Assembly: GCF_900115955.1 (NCBI RefSeq)
Contig: NZ_FOYL01000021.1
Span: forward strand, 62,001-126,000
Length of the DNA: 64,000 bases
DNA from: Lentzea waywayandensis
GTDB taxonomy: Bacteria; Actinomycetota; Actinomycetes; Mycobacteriales; Pseudonocardiaceae
Reading direction: 5' to 3'
Part shown: piece after piece, positions 41,067-49,992 of the stretch
Layout: the number at the start of each line of letters is the position of its first letter
How positions within the stretch are numbered: the stretch's first letter is position 1
Made by a program: the position numbers and the translations under genes
Notes under the pieces: generated by a model
The model's input: only the letters and a program-made list of their open reading frames with translations
Told to the model about the DNA's origin: nothing
The model's database searches: none

Positions 41067-42224
41067 GTGCAGTTCGGAATCTTCTCGGTGAGCGACATCA
41101 CCAGGGACCCGGTGAGCGGCGAGACCCCCAGCGAGGCCGAGCGCATCGACGCGATCGTGCAGATCGCGGAGAAGGCAGAAGAGGTCGGGCTCGACGTGTT
41201 CGCGATCGGCGAGCACCACAACCCGCCGTTCTTCTCGTCCGCGCCGACCACGCTGCTCAGCCACATCGCGGCGAAGACCGAGAAGCTGATCGTCAGCACC
41301 GCGACGACGCTGATCACCACGAACGACCCGGTGCGCATCGCCGAGGAGTACGCGATGCTCCAGCACCTGTCGAAGGGTCGCATGGACCTGATGCTGGGTC
41401 GCGGCAACACCGCGCCGGTCTACCCGTGGTTCGGCGCCGACATCCGGCAGAGCCTGCCGCTGGCGCTCGAGAACTACAACCTGCTGCACCGGTTGTGGCG
41501 CGAGGACGTCGTGGACTGGGAAGGGAAGTTCCGCACTCCGTTGCAGGGCTTCACCTCCACGCCGCGGCCGTTGGACGACCTGCCGCCGTTCGTGTGGCAC
41601 GGGTCCATCCGCACACCGGAGATCGCCGAGCAGGCCGCGTTCTACGGTGACGGGTTCTTCGCGAACAACATCTTCTGGCCGAAAGAGCACTACATGCGGC
41701 TGATCAAGTTCTACCGCCAGCGGTACGCGCACTACGGCCACGGCACGGAGAAGCAGGCCATCGTCGGTCTGGGCGGTCAGGCGTACATCGCGAAGCGGTC
41801 GCAGGACGCGCTCAAGGAGTTCCGCCCGTACTTCAACGAGGCTCCCGTCTACGGCCACGGCCCGAGGATGGAGGACTTCATGGAGCAGACGCCGCTGTCG
41901 GTCGGCAGCCCGCAGGAGGTCATCGACAAGACGCTGACGTTCCGCGAGCACTTCGGCGACTACCAGCGCCAGATGTTCCTGATGGACCACGCCGGCCTGC
42001 CGCTCAAGATGGTGCTCAACCAGCTCGACCTGCTGGGCGAGGAGGTGGTTCCGGTGCTGCGCAAGGAGATGGAGGCGCGGCAGGACCCCGAGACCGCCAA
42101 GCCGCCGACGCACGCCGGGCGCGTCAAGGACAAGTACGGCGACGGACCGGTCCGCCGGCCCAAGCCGAACGCCAACCGGGGTGACAACGTCACGGGTGGC
42201 TCGCCGTACCAGGACTCGCAGTGA
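41067..42224 (+). CDS. LLM-class flavin-dependent oxidoreductase (CE1758-type)
   Basis: This 385-residue luciferase-like monooxygenase has the TIM-barrel pattern: FGIFSVSDIT, then AEEVGLDVFAIGEHH (flavin-binding region), STATTLITTNDPVRIAEEYAMLQHLSKGRMDLMLGRGN and GLGGQAYIAKRSQD. It needs reduced flavin from a partner, supplied by the FMN reductase at 42643. The GTG start has AGAAGGAGG upstream. A short ATGC-N4-GCAT repeat lies in the promoter at 41016. The substrate is unknown. Confidence 0.9.
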   Translation: MQFGIFSVSDITRDPVSGETPSEAERIDAIVQIAEKAEEVGLDVFAIGEHHNPPFFSSAPTTLLSHIAAKTEKLIVSTATTLITTNDPVRIAEEYAMLQHLSKGRMDLMLGRGNTAPVYPWFGADIRQSLPLALENYNLLHRLWREDVVDWEGKFRTPLQGFTSTPRPLDDLPPFVWHGSIRTPEIAEQAAFYGDGFFANNIFWPKEHYMRLIKFYRQRYAHYGHGTEKQAIVGLGGQAYIAKRSQDALKEFRPYFNEAPVYGHGPRMEDFMEQTPLSVGSPQEVIDKTLTFREHFGDYQRQMFLMDHAGLPLKMVLNQLDLLGEEVVPVLRKEMEARQDPETAKPPTHAGRVKDKYGDGPVRRPKPNANRGDNVTGGSPYQDSQ

Positions 42225-42643
42225 CCAGAGCCAACGAGGCGTGGGAGTCCCTGATGAAGGCGTACTCCGTGTTGATGAAGCAGTTCAACGCGGAGGACAT
42301 CTGGGGCGACCTGACCATGCGGGAGTACGACGTGCTGTACCAGCTGTCCAAGTGCGACAGTCCACTCAGGATGAGTGAGCTGAACCGCCACGTGCTGCTG
42401 AGCCAGCCCGCTCTGTCCCGCATGGTCGACCGCCTGGTCGAACGCGGCTACCTCGACCGCTGCCCCGACCCCGGCGACCGCAGGGGTGTGCGCCTGACGC
42501 TCACCCCCGCGGGCCGGGAGACGCAACGCCAGATCGGCCGCCCGCACGCACGCAGCGTCACGCGCGCACTGAACGTGCTGACGCCGCAAGAACTCGAACA
42601 GCTCGCCGTGATCACCGGCAAGCTCAGCCAGAGCGAGGAGTAA
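42221..42643 (+). CDS. MarR-family transcriptional regulator
   Basis: This 140-residue protein has a MarR winged helix: LTMREYDVLYQLSKCDSPLRMSELNRHVLLSQPALSRMVDRLVERGYLDRCPDPGDRRGVRLTLTPAG. The GTG start overlaps the LLM stop (GTGA) and its TAA overlaps the FMN reductase ATG. It sits inside the operon between the oxygenase and its reductase and probably autoregulates the set. Confidence 0.92.
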   Translation: MTRANEAWESLMKAYSVLMKQFNAEDIWGDLTMREYDVLYQLSKCDSPLRMSELNRHVLLSQPALSRMVDRLVERGYLDRCPDPGDRRGVRLTLTPAGRETQRQIGRPHARSVTRALNVLTPQELEQLAVITGKLSQSEE

Positions 42644-43314
42644 TGGGCCAGAACTTCCAGTTGGTGGTGGTGTCCGCCGGCACGAGCGACCCGTCGTCCA
42701 CCCGTCTGCTCGCCGACCGCGTCGCCGGACGGGTCGAAACGCTCGCCGGCAAGCGGGCGCAGACCGTCGGCACGACGGTGATCGAACTGCGCGAGCTCGC
42801 CTCCGAGATCGCGAACGCCCTGGTGTCCAACCACATCGGGCCGAAGCTGCAGACCGCCATCACGACCCTGCGGCACGCGGACGGCATCGTCGCGAGCACC
42901 CCCGTCTACAAGGCGGGCGCGAGCGGCCTGTTCACGTCGTTCTTCCAGATCCTCGACAACGACCTGCTGATCGCGAAGCCCGTCGTGCTCGCCGCGACCG
43001 CCGGCACGGCAAGGCACGCGCTCGTGGTCGACGACCAGATGCGCGGCCTGTTCGCCTACCTGCGCACGGTCGTGGTGCCGACGGCGCTGTTCGCCGCGAC
43101 CGAGGACTGGCAGGACAACGGCCTCAACAAGCGCATCGAGCGGGCGGCCCTCGAACTGGTGGCGCTCATGACCTCCGGCTTCGAGAAGACCGTGCGCGAC
43201 GAGTCGTGGGGCAGCTATCAGCACGAGTACGGCAGCGCGGGCGGCACGGAGCTGACGATCGACCTCGACTCCGACCTGATGCGCCTCGCCGCAGGTGGCG
43301 GCACGGCGAACTAG
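42643..43314 (+). CDS. NADPH-dependent FMN reductase (CE1759-type, LLM partner)
   Basis: This 223-residue flavodoxin-fold FMN reductase has the conserved VVVSAGTSDPSSTRLLADRV start, ASTPVYKAGASGLFTSFFQIL and the helix that follows. It belongs to the CE1759-type family that is paired with the CE1758-type LLM enzyme. It provides FMNH2 for the oxygenase. Its start overlaps the MarR stop (TAATG). It converges with the SDR gene at its 3' end with a 4-bp overlap. Confidence 0.9.
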   Translation: MGQNFQLVVVSAGTSDPSSTRLLADRVAGRVETLAGKRAQTVGTTVIELRELASEIANALVSNHIGPKLQTAITTLRHADGIVASTPVYKAGASGLFTSFFQILDNDLLIAKPVVLAATAGTARHALVVDDQMRGLFAYLRTVVVPTALFAATEDWQDNGLNKRIERAALELVALMTSGFEKTVRDESWGSYQHEYGSAGGTELTIDLDSDLMRLAAGGGTAN

Positions 43315-44141
43315 AAGTCCGCACCACGCGAGAGCTTCTTGTTCTCGCGCAGCTCGACAAGTGCACTCTCGTGCATCGCAACGGCGGCGTCGTACGCGGC
43401 GCCGCCGAGCACGATCCGTTGCGGCGGAACAGATGCGTTCATCGCGCTGAGCACGGCCCGCACCCCGCGTCCGGGATCGCCCGGCTGCTTGCCGTCCTGG
43501 TCCGCGAACGTCGCGCGGATGCCCTCCACCAGACCCGTGTACGCGTCAACGGTTTCGCGCACCGGCTCGTCCTGGAAGCCCGCGTACGCCTTGGTGCGGA
43601 ACGCCCCCGGCTCCACGACGAGCACCCGCACACCGAACGGCTCGACCTCCTGGCGCAGTGTCTCCGACAGCCCTTCGAGCGCGAACTTCGCCGCCGAGTA
43701 GTGGCCGAAGCCCTGCACCCCGACCAGTCCGGCCAGGGACGACATGTTCACGATCCAGCCGTCACCGCGCGCCCGCATGCCCGGCAGCACCGCGCGCACC
43801 ACCTCGACCACCGCGAACAGGTTCAGGTCGAACGTGCGACGGACCGTCTCGTCCGGAGTTCCCTCCACCGAGCCGTACCAGCCGCGGCCCGCGTTGTTGA
43901 CGAGCACGTCGATCCCGCCGAACCGCTCCTCCGCTGCCGCCACCGCCGCGCGCACCTGCTCGGCGTCAGTCACGTCGAGCTGGAGAACCAGCACGCGATC
44001 GCCGTGCTGGTTGGCCCATTCCCGCAGTTCAGCTGGCCGACGCGCGGTCAGCACCACCCGGTCGCCCTGCTCGAGCGCCGCCTCGGCGTAGACCAGCCCG
44101 AACCCTCCAGGCGTCCCTCCGGTGATGAACCAGGTCCTCAT
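43311..44141 (-). CDS. SDR-family oxidoreductase
   Basis: This 276-residue short-chain dehydrogenase has TGGTPGGFG as the cofactor motif, NNAGRGW and the catalytic SLAGLVGVQGFGHYSAAKFA with Y-x3-K. It resembles SDR proteins of the KR/retinol type that are common beside TetR genes. It is divergent from the TetR gene at 44200, with a shared operator at 44157. It is related in arrangement to the TetR/SDR module at 24 kb. Confidence 0.9.
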   Translation of the reverse strand: MRTWFITGGTPGGFGLVYAEAALEQGDRVVLTARRPAELREWANQHGDRVLVLQLDVTDAEQVRAAVAAAEERFGGIDVLVNNAGRGWYGSVEGTPDETVRRTFDLNLFAVVEVVRAVLPGMRARGDGWIVNMSSLAGLVGVQGFGHYSAAKFALEGLSETLRQEVEPFGVRVLVVEPGAFRTKAYAGFQDEPVRETVDAYTGLVEGIRATFADQDGKQPGDPGRGVRAVLSAMNASVPPQRIVLGGAAYDAAVAMHESALVELRENKKLSRGADF

Positions 44142-44156
44142 CAGACTTCTCCTTTC

Positions 44157-44184
44157 GCTATAGCACTCAATGTAGCGCTATATG
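44157..44184. promoter_or_regulatory. TetR operator candidate (TATAGC-N12-GCTATA)
   Basis: GCTATAGC at 44157 and TAGCGCTATA at 44173 form an inverted repeat with arms TATAGC and GCTATA 12 bp apart. It lies in the 58-bp divergent gap between the SDR and TetR genes. Confidence 0.6.
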
Positions 44185-44199
44185 ATCTACTATAACCAC

Positions 44200-44856
44200 A
44201 TGCAGAACGCACGGGATCGACTCCTGCTCGCCGCGGCCGAGTTGCTGGACGGCGGCGGCACGGTGTCCACGAGGGCCGTGTGCGAACGCGCCGGCGTGCA
44301 GGCGCCGACGCTGTACCACCACTTCGGCAGCAAGCAGGGCCTGATCGACGCCGTGCTGAACCACGGCTTCACCCAGTACACCGCCGTGGAGAGCTCCGGC
44401 GACCCGCTCGACGACCTGCGGGAGGGCTGGGACAGGCACGTGCGGTTCGGGCTGGAGCACCCGTCGTTCTACGGCCTGCTCTACGGCCGCGCCGAACCGG
44501 GAAAGCCTTGTGCCGTCACCGCTCCCGCGCATGCCGCGCTGCGGGACAGGTTCACCGAGGCCGCCACGAAAGGCCTGCTGAAGGTGCCCGCGGACGACGC
44601 CGCCGAACAGGTGCTCGCCGCGAACGTCGGCGTCACGCTGACCCTGATCACCCAGCCGGAACCGGACTTCGCGCTGTCCGAACGCGTCCGCGAGTCCGCG
44701 CTGGCCGGCGTCCTGCACGCTCCCACGACCGACGCCGCCGCGACCCGTGCGAGCACCGCGCTCACCCTGCGCGCCCTGGTCGCCGACGATCCGGCCGGCC
44801 TCACGCCGGGAGAACGGGCGCTGCTCGGCGAACTGCTGAACCGCCTGGCGCGTTAG
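44200..44856 (+). CDS. TetR-family transcriptional regulator
   Basis: This 218-residue regulator has the HTH RDRLLLAAAELLDGGGTVSTRAVCERAGVQAPTLYHHFGSKQGLI. The C-terminal part (DDLREGWDRHVRFGLEHPSFYGLLYG) is closely related to the TetR protein at 23388, so these are paralogues. The ATG at 44200 is preferred to the ATG at 44182. The 3' end overlaps the convergent ABC permease by 4 bp. Confidence 0.92.
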   Translation: MQNARDRLLLAAAELLDGGGTVSTRAVCERAGVQAPTLYHHFGSKQGLIDAVLNHGFTQYTAVESSGDPLDDLREGWDRHVRFGLEHPSFYGLLYGRAEPGKPCAVTAPAHAALRDRFTEAATKGLLKVPADDAAEQVLAANVGVTLTLITQPEPDFALSERVRESALAGVLHAPTTDAAATRASTALTLRALVADDPAGLTPGERALLGELLNRLAR

Positions 44857-45590
44857 ACCTCCGCCCAGGGCACGAGCTTCCGCTCGACCCAGGTCAGGCC
44901 GTAGAAGAGTGCGACGCTGATGATCGCGAGCAGCGCCATCGCCGCGAACGCCAGCGAGGTGTCGGCGCTGCCACCGGACACGGTGATCACGTAGCCCAGT
45001 CCGGCGTCGGCTCCGACGAACTCACCGATCACCGCCCCGATGACCGCCAAGGTGATCGACACCTTCAGACCGACGAAGATCTGCGGCAACGCGTGCCACA
45101 GGCGCAGCTTGAAGAACTCGTGCGTGCGCGTGGCGTCGAGCGACCGGAACAGCTCGACCAGTTCGCTCGGCGTCGACTTCATGCCGGACGCGGTCGAGAT
45201 GACGATCGGGAAGATGCACACCAGCACCACCATGAGCACCTTCGAGGAGATGCCGAACCCGAACCACACCACCACGATCGGCGCGATGGCGACCTTCGGC
45301 ACGGCGTTGAGCGCGACCAGCAGCGGGTAGAACATCCGCTCCAGCACGCGCGACCCGACGATCAGCAACGCCAGCGGCACACCGATCACAATGGACAGCC
45401 CGAAGCCGGACACGGCCTCCCACAACGTGATCAGCGCCTGTTCGAGCAGGTAGCCGGGCAGTTCCAGGAACGACGCGACGACGTCGGCCGGTGACGGGAC
45501 GAGCAGCGGCTCGATCCCGAACACGATCGTCGCGAGCCACCACAGCCCGATGATCGCCAGCAGTCCCAGCACCGGCAGCGCGGTCCTCAC
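44853..45590 (-). CDS. ABC transporter permease (SsuC/TauC-type)
   Basis: This 245-residue membrane protein has about six membrane segments and the family pattern PLLVPSPADVVASFLE and the EAA-like loop LFRSLDATRTHEFFKLRLWHALPQIFVGLKVS. It is the membrane partner for the ATPase next to it, with a GTGA overlap. It belongs to the sulfonate/nitrate/pyrimidine-precursor importer type. It is the last gene of the leftward three-gene operon. Confidence 0.92.
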   Translation of the reverse strand: MRTALPVLGLLAIIGLWWLATIVFGIEPLLVPSPADVVASFLELPGYLLEQALITLWEAVSGFGLSIVIGVPLALLIVGSRVLERMFYPLLVALNAVPKVAIAPIVVVWFGFGISSKVLMVVLVCIFPIVISTASGMKSTPSELVELFRSLDATRTHEFFKLRLWHALPQIFVGLKVSITLAVIGAVIGEFVGADAGLGYVITVSGGSADTSLAFAAMALLAIISVALFYGLTWVERKLVPWAEV

Positions 45591-46309
45591 GCGGTCACCA
45601 GGAGCCCGCGCAACTCGCGGCTCACCTCGTCCAGCTCGACCTGCCCGAGCGCACGCGGCCTCGGCAGATCCACCTCGACGACCCGGTGGATCCGGCCCGG
45701 CCGCGGACTGAGCACCACGATCCGGTCGGCGAGCAGCACGGCCTCGTCGATGGAGTGCGTCACGAACACGACGGCGCGCGGCCGCGCGAGCTGAACCCGT
45801 TGCAGTTCCTCGGAAAGCTCGGTGCGGGTGATCGCGTCCAACGCGGAGAACGGCTCGTCCATCAGCATCACCTGAGGACTCTGGATCAACGACCGGCACA
45901 GCGACACCCGTTGCTGCATGCCGCCGGACAGCTCGTGCGGCAGCCGTTTCTCGAACCCGCCGAGCCCGGCCAGTTCCAGCAGTTCGTGCGCGCGGTCCCG
46001 GTGATCGCCCAGGCCGAGGATCTCGGTCGGCAGCAGGACGTTGGCCAGCACCGTCCGCCACGGCAGCAACGCCGGCCGCTGGAACATGACCGAGACGTCC
46101 CGGCGCGGCCTGGTGACCGGCGAACCGGCCACCAGGATCCGGCCACGAGACGGCGTCAGCAGCCCGGCGACGAGCCGCAGCAACGTCGACTTGCCGCAGC
46201 CCGACCGCCCGATCACCGCGACGAACTCGTGCTCACCCACCTCCAGGTCGATGCCGTCGAGCGCGTGCACACCGCCGAAGGAGTGTGAGACCCCGCTCAG
46301 GGTGATCAC
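45587..46309 (-). CDS. ABC transporter ATP-binding protein (SsuB/TauB-type)
   Basis: This 240-residue ATPase has Walker A GRSGCGKST, the signature LSGGMQQRV, Walker B VMLMDEPFSALD and the H-loop VTHSIDEAV. These are typical of nitrate/sulfonate/taurine-type importers. Its GTG overlaps the substrate-binding gene stop (GTGA), and its own stop overlaps the permease start, so the three are coupled. Confidence 0.95.
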   Translation of the reverse strand: MITLSGVSHSFGGVHALDGIDLEVGEHEFVAVIGRSGCGKSTLLRLVAGLLTPSRGRILVAGSPVTRPRRDVSVMFQRPALLPWRTVLANVLLPTEILGLGDHRDRAHELLELAGLGGFEKRLPHELSGGMQQRVSLCRSLIQSPQVMLMDEPFSALDAITRTELSEELQRVQLARPRAVVFVTHSIDEAVLLADRIVVLSPRPGRIHRVVEVDLPRPRALGQVELDEVSRELRGLLVTA

Positions 46310-47292
46310 TTGGGCGAGCTCCCGAAGGACACGAAGTCGGTGGGCGCCAACGATCCCGCCGGAATCGCACCGGCCTCCACGAGGGTGCCGACGATCTTCG
46401 AGACCCGCGCCTCCGTCACCCCGCCCACGCGTCCGCTGTAGTCCGACGGCTTGACGTACGGCGCCATCAGCCCGACCTCGGCACTGGCCACGTCCGCGTC
46501 CTGGGTCGGCTGGTACTTCTTGAGGATCGGGCCGACCTCGTCCGGGTGCTCGATCGAATACTCCAGACCCTTGAGCAACGCCGTCATGAACGTACGCGCC
46601 AACTCCGGCTTGTTCTGCACGAAGTCCTTGGACGACACGAGCGCGTTGCCGTAGAGGTCAGGCACCAGGTCGCCGTACGGCAACACCACCGCTTTCTTGC
46701 CCTTCGCCGCCGCCTCGATCAACGGCTTGCCGACGACGAACTGGCCGATCCCGTCGACCTGCCCGGCCGCCAGCAGCTGCGGCAGCGCGGGCGGAGCGGA
46801 CGGCACGAACTGGACCTTCGCCGGATCGATGCCGGCGGCCTTGGCGTAGACCGGGAACATCACCTGGTTCGTCGACCCCGGCTGGTCACCGATCTTCTTG
46901 CCCTCCAGGTCGGCCGGTTTGCTGATCCCGTTGCCCTCCAGGGCGACGATCGCGGCCAGCGACCGTTGCTGGATCGCCGCCAGCACGGTGACCGGCATTT
47001 TCTCCTTGGCCGTGGTGATCGCGGTGGCGGTGAAGTCGGCGACGCCGAAGTCGGCGCGCCCGGCCGAGACCAGCTTCAGGACGTCGACGCTGCCGGTGCC
47101 CGGCGTGATCGTGACGTCCAGGCCTGCCTCGTCGAAGAATCCCTTCTCCTTCGCCACGTAGACGTACGCGTCCCGGCCGAACGTGCCGAACGACGTCAGG
47201 TAGTTGACCTTCTGCGAAGCCTTCTGCCCGGCCGGCGCCGCACAGGCCGTCACAGCGAGCATGACCAGCAACACTGAAAACGCTTTCCTCAT
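46306..47292 (-). CDS. ABC transporter substrate-binding lipoprotein (NMT1/THI5-like)
   Basis: This 328-residue lipoprotein has a signal ending in the lipobox VTAC with Cys at residue 17. The mature part is a NMT1/THI5-like binding domain: NYLTSFGTFGRDAYVYVAKEKGFFDEAGLDVTI, then GKKIGDQPGSTNQ and AGIDPAKVQFV. This family binds pyrimidine precursors of thiamine, sulfonates, nitrate or aromatic compounds; the ligand here is unknown. It is first in the importer operon, with GGGGAGGG upstream. It is divergent from an FAD monooxygenase, 54 bp away. Confidence 0.92.
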   Translation of the reverse strand: MRKAFSVLLVMLAVTACAAPAGQKASQKVNYLTSFGTFGRDAYVYVAKEKGFFDEAGLDVTITPGTGSVDVLKLVSAGRADFGVADFTATAITTAKEKMPVTVLAAIQQRSLAAIVALEGNGISKPADLEGKKIGDQPGSTNQVMFPVYAKAAGIDPAKVQFVPSAPPALPQLLAAGQVDGIGQFVVGKPLIEAAAKGKKAVVLPYGDLVPDLYGNALVSSKDFVQNKPELARTFMTALLKGLEYSIEHPDEVGPILKKYQPTQDADVASAEVGLMAPYVKPSDYSGRVGGVTEARVSKIVGTLVEAGAIPAGSLAPTDFVSFGSSPK

Positions 47293-47346
47293 GTTCCCTC
47301 CCCCGAAGGCACCCTCATGGTCGAACATAGAGGTCGGGGAGGGCTG

Positions 47347-48870
47347 ATGAACACGTCCGATAGTCCGGTGGCCGTAATAGGCGCGGGCCCGATCGGGCTG
47401 ATCACCGCGCTGGGCCTGGTCGCGCACGGCGTCCCGGTCGTCGTCTTCGAGGCCGGCGACGAGCTGTCGGCAGAGACCAGGGCTGGCACGATCCTGACGC
47501 GCACGCTGGAGGTGCTGGACCGGTACGACGCGCTGGGGCCGGTGCTGGAGGCGTCGCTGCGGCTCGACGAGATCGGCGAGGTGGACCGGGCGACCGGGAC
47601 CTCGACCGGGAGCGTGCTCACGTCGGCGTTGGCCGGCGAGACCCGGTTTCCGTTCGTCGTCAACGTTCCGCAGCACGAGCTGGAGCCGGTGCTCGCGTCG
47701 ATGCTGGCACCCGGCACGGTGCGAATGGGTCATCGGCTGGTGGACTTCACCCAGCACGAGGACGGCGTGACGCTACAACTGTCCACTCCGGACGGAACCG
47801 TCGGCTTCGCGGCCGCGTACGTGCTGGGCTGCGACGGCGGCCGGTCGACCGTGCGGGAACGACTCGGCGTCGAGGTCGGCGGCCACACCCTGGAACAGCG
47901 GTACATGCTGGTCGACCTGGTGTGCGACCTCGACATCGCCCACCCGCGCGACTACCCGTACCTGGCCTACTTCGGCGACCGCGAGGAGTGGATGGTCCTC
48001 GTTCGGCAGCCGCACTGCTGGCGGTTCGTGTTCCCACTGGCACCCGGCCGGGACGAGCCGGCCTCTGACGAGCTGCGGGACAAGGCGCGGCACTTCATCG
48101 GCGAGGTCGGCTCGCTGGAGGTGCTGGGCAGCAACGTCTACACCGTGCACCACCGCGTCGCGTCGTCGTGGCGGGACAGCCGGGTGTTCCTGCTGGGCGA
48201 CGCGGCGCACCTGATCACGCCGATGTGGGCGCTGGGCCTGAACACCGGCGTGCTCGACGCGTCCAACCTGCCGTGGCGCCTGGCGTGGGTGCTGCGCGGG
48301 TGGGCTTCGGAGGCTTTGCTGGACGGCTACGAGGCCGAGCAGAAACCGGTGGCCGTGCACGGTTCCGGCGCGATGGCGGAGGCGGCCCGTGCCGTGATGG
48401 ACCGGCGCTCGGACTCCGTGGCCGGGTGGCGGGACGCGATGACGCGGACGTTGCTCGGCGTGAGGCTGGGCGCCGACTGGTCGATGACGCGCACCGGGCC
48501 TTTGCGCGTCGGCGACCGAGCCCCGGACCTGCGGATCTTCGGCCTGCGCGGTCCCGTCCACCTGCACGAGCTGTGCCGTGACTCGTTCGTCGCGCTGCAC
48601 CTCACCGACGCCCGCCGCCGGCCGTTCATCCCCGCTGACGGACCTGCCGGACTCAGGCAGGTCGTCGTGAGCCGGTGGGACGCGCCGCACGACTCAGGCC
48701 TGCGTTCGCGCGCTTACTTCGATCCGGGCGACACGGTGCGCGAACGCTTCGGCGACGTCGTGGTCCTGCTGCGACCGGACGCGCACATCGCCCACATCGA
48801 ACCGTGGACCGCCGCGTCGTGGCAGTCGGTCCAGGACCGCTATCTGCTGGAGGTGCGCCTTGCGGGGTGA
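47347..48870 (+). CDS. FAD-dependent aromatic monooxygenase (MhpA-like)
   Basis: This 507-residue class A flavin monooxygenase has the FAD motif GAGPIGL, the DG motif in LGCDGGRSTVRERLG and the GD motif in LLGDAAHLITPMWALGLNTGVLDASNLPWRLAWVLRG. The C-terminal part (PGDRAPDLRIFGLRGPVHLHEL) is a thioredoxin-like domain as in phenol and 3-(3-hydroxyphenyl)propionate hydroxylases. It probably hydroxylates an aromatic acid. It is divergent from the ABC importer, so the importer may supply its substrate. It overlaps the cupin gene by 11 bp. Confidence 0.92.
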   Translation: MNTSDSPVAVIGAGPIGLITALGLVAHGVPVVVFEAGDELSAETRAGTILTRTLEVLDRYDALGPVLEASLRLDEIGEVDRATGTSTGSVLTSALAGETRFPFVVNVPQHELEPVLASMLAPGTVRMGHRLVDFTQHEDGVTLQLSTPDGTVGFAAAYVLGCDGGRSTVRERLGVEVGGHTLEQRYMLVDLVCDLDIAHPRDYPYLAYFGDREEWMVLVRQPHCWRFVFPLAPGRDEPASDELRDKARHFIGEVGSLEVLGSNVYTVHHRVASSWRDSRVFLLGDAAHLITPMWALGLNTGVLDASNLPWRLAWVLRGWASEALLDGYEAEQKPVAVHGSGAMAEAARAVMDRRSDSVAGWRDAMTRTLLGVRLGADWSMTRTGPLRVGDRAPDLRIFGLRGPVHLHELCRDSFVALHLTDARRRPFIPADGPAGLRQVVVSRWDAPHDSGLRSRAYFDPGDTVRERFGDVVVLLRPDAHIAHIEPWTAASWQSVQDRYLLEVRLAG

Positions 48871-49390
48871 CGTCGTGGTCTCACCGTCCGGCGAGGAGAT
48901 CGTGCTAGTCGACGTCGGCCGGCGCGTGCTGCACGACGATCCGGTGATCAGGGTGTGGGAGGTGACGCTCGAACCGGGCGAGACCCACCCGTGGCACCTG
49001 CACCACAACCCGTACGTCGTGCTCAGCGTCGACGGCTCGGAAGGCCGGATGGACTGGCTCGACGGCAGCGAGCCGCGGTTCATCTCCGAGCATCGCGGCG
49101 GTTTCGTGTACCGGCCCGTGTCGCCCGTGCACCGGCTCACGAACATCGGCGCGACCTTCTACCGCAACCGGCTGGTCGAACTGAAGGACCTGGGCGAGAA
49201 CCTGCCGGAACCGCTGGACGTCCGGCCCGACGACGTCACCGTGCGCACGGTCTCGGACGCGTCGCTGGACCTGGAGGGGCCGCACGTGCTCGTTGCGCTG
49301 GACAGCGAGGACGTGCGGCTCCACCCAGGTGGACCTTGTCAGCTGGACGGCGAGTGGTTCGTCGTCGAACTGGCCTACTTGGTCAGATAG
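48860..49390 (+). CDS. Cupin-fold protein
   Basis: This 176-residue protein has a cupin-like HPWHLHHNPYVVL with several histidines, then a Gly/Glu motif later (GGFVYRPVSPVHRL). It may be a metal-binding oxygenase or a binding protein. The TTG start at 48860 is chosen because GGAGG lies at the right distance; the monooxygenase end overlaps by 11 bp. It is co-expressed with that hydroxylase and may act on its product. Confidence 0.7.
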   Translation: MRGDVVVSPSGEEIVLVDVGRRVLHDDPVIRVWEVTLEPGETHPWHLHHNPYVVLSVDGSEGRMDWLDGSEPRFISEHRGGFVYRPVSPVHRLTNIGATFYRNRLVELKDLGENLPEPLDVRPDDVTVRTVSDASLDLEGPHVLVALDSEDVRLHPGGPCQLDGEWFVVELAYLVR

Positions 49391-49749
49391 GGCTCGATGT
49401 CCTCGAACTCGGCGACCCGCCGCACCTCGACCGACATCTCCTCGACGCCCGCGAAGCAGGTGATGTACTCCTCCGCCACGGCCGTGGCCTCGGCCAGGTC
49501 CTTCGCGTTGATCAGCAGGAACCCGCCGACGACCTCCTTGGCCTCGGCGAACGGCCCGTCGATCGACTTGATCGCCGCACCACGCCTGCGCACCACCGCG
49601 CCCTGTTGCTGCACGCCTTCGGCGCCGAGCATCACGCCGTCCGCGGTCAGCTTCTCCACGAACGCGTTCATCCGCTCGATGAGTTCGGCGTTCGGCTCCC
49701 ACGAAGCCGGGTCGTCCTCCTGGACTCGGTGCATGAGCATGAACCGCAT
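49375..49749 (-). CDS. YciI-family protein
   Basis: This 124-residue protein has the YciI/DGPF pattern: RFMLMHRVQEDD at the start, then IDGPFAEAKEVVGGFLLINAKDLAEA. Members have a ferredoxin-like fold and unknown function; some occur beside ECF sigma factors. The ATG follows GAGGAGACGAC. It converges with the cupin gene with a 16-bp overlap. Confidence 0.88.
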   Translation of the reverse strand: MRFMLMHRVQEDDPASWEPNAELIERMNAFVEKLTADGVMLGAEGVQQQGAVVRRRGAAIKSIDGPFAEAKEVVGGFLLINAKDLAEATAVAEEYITCFAGVEEMSVEVRRVAEFEDIEPYLTK

Positions 49750-49992
49750 GTCGTCTCCTCGTTGTCGACTGGCGGCCTCGTCCGGCCGCCACCCCTGCGT
49801 CGATCGACGTCACGGAGCTTTCGACATTTTCGCCATGATGGCCAGGTGAGATTTTCGCGGCTGGTCGTCCCTCTGCCCAGCCGGCGGACCCTCGGCGTGG
49901 TTCTGGCCGTCGTCACGCGTGCGCCGTGGCCCGCGCTGGGCTGTCTCGAGATGAGTCGTCGTCCTCGCGGTCGCCGCCGCGATCCTGGTGGT
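49750..49992. other. Non-genic stretch with fragments of a membrane protein
   Basis: This 243-bp stretch has no intact gene. In one plus frame from 49845 it reads VRFSRLVVPLPSRRTLGVVLAVV, and in another frame from about 49952 it reads VVLAVAAAILVVQRAQRRPASPA and then stops. These are two hydrophobic pieces in different frames, consistent with a decayed small membrane protein, but this could be chance. Confidence 0.3.
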
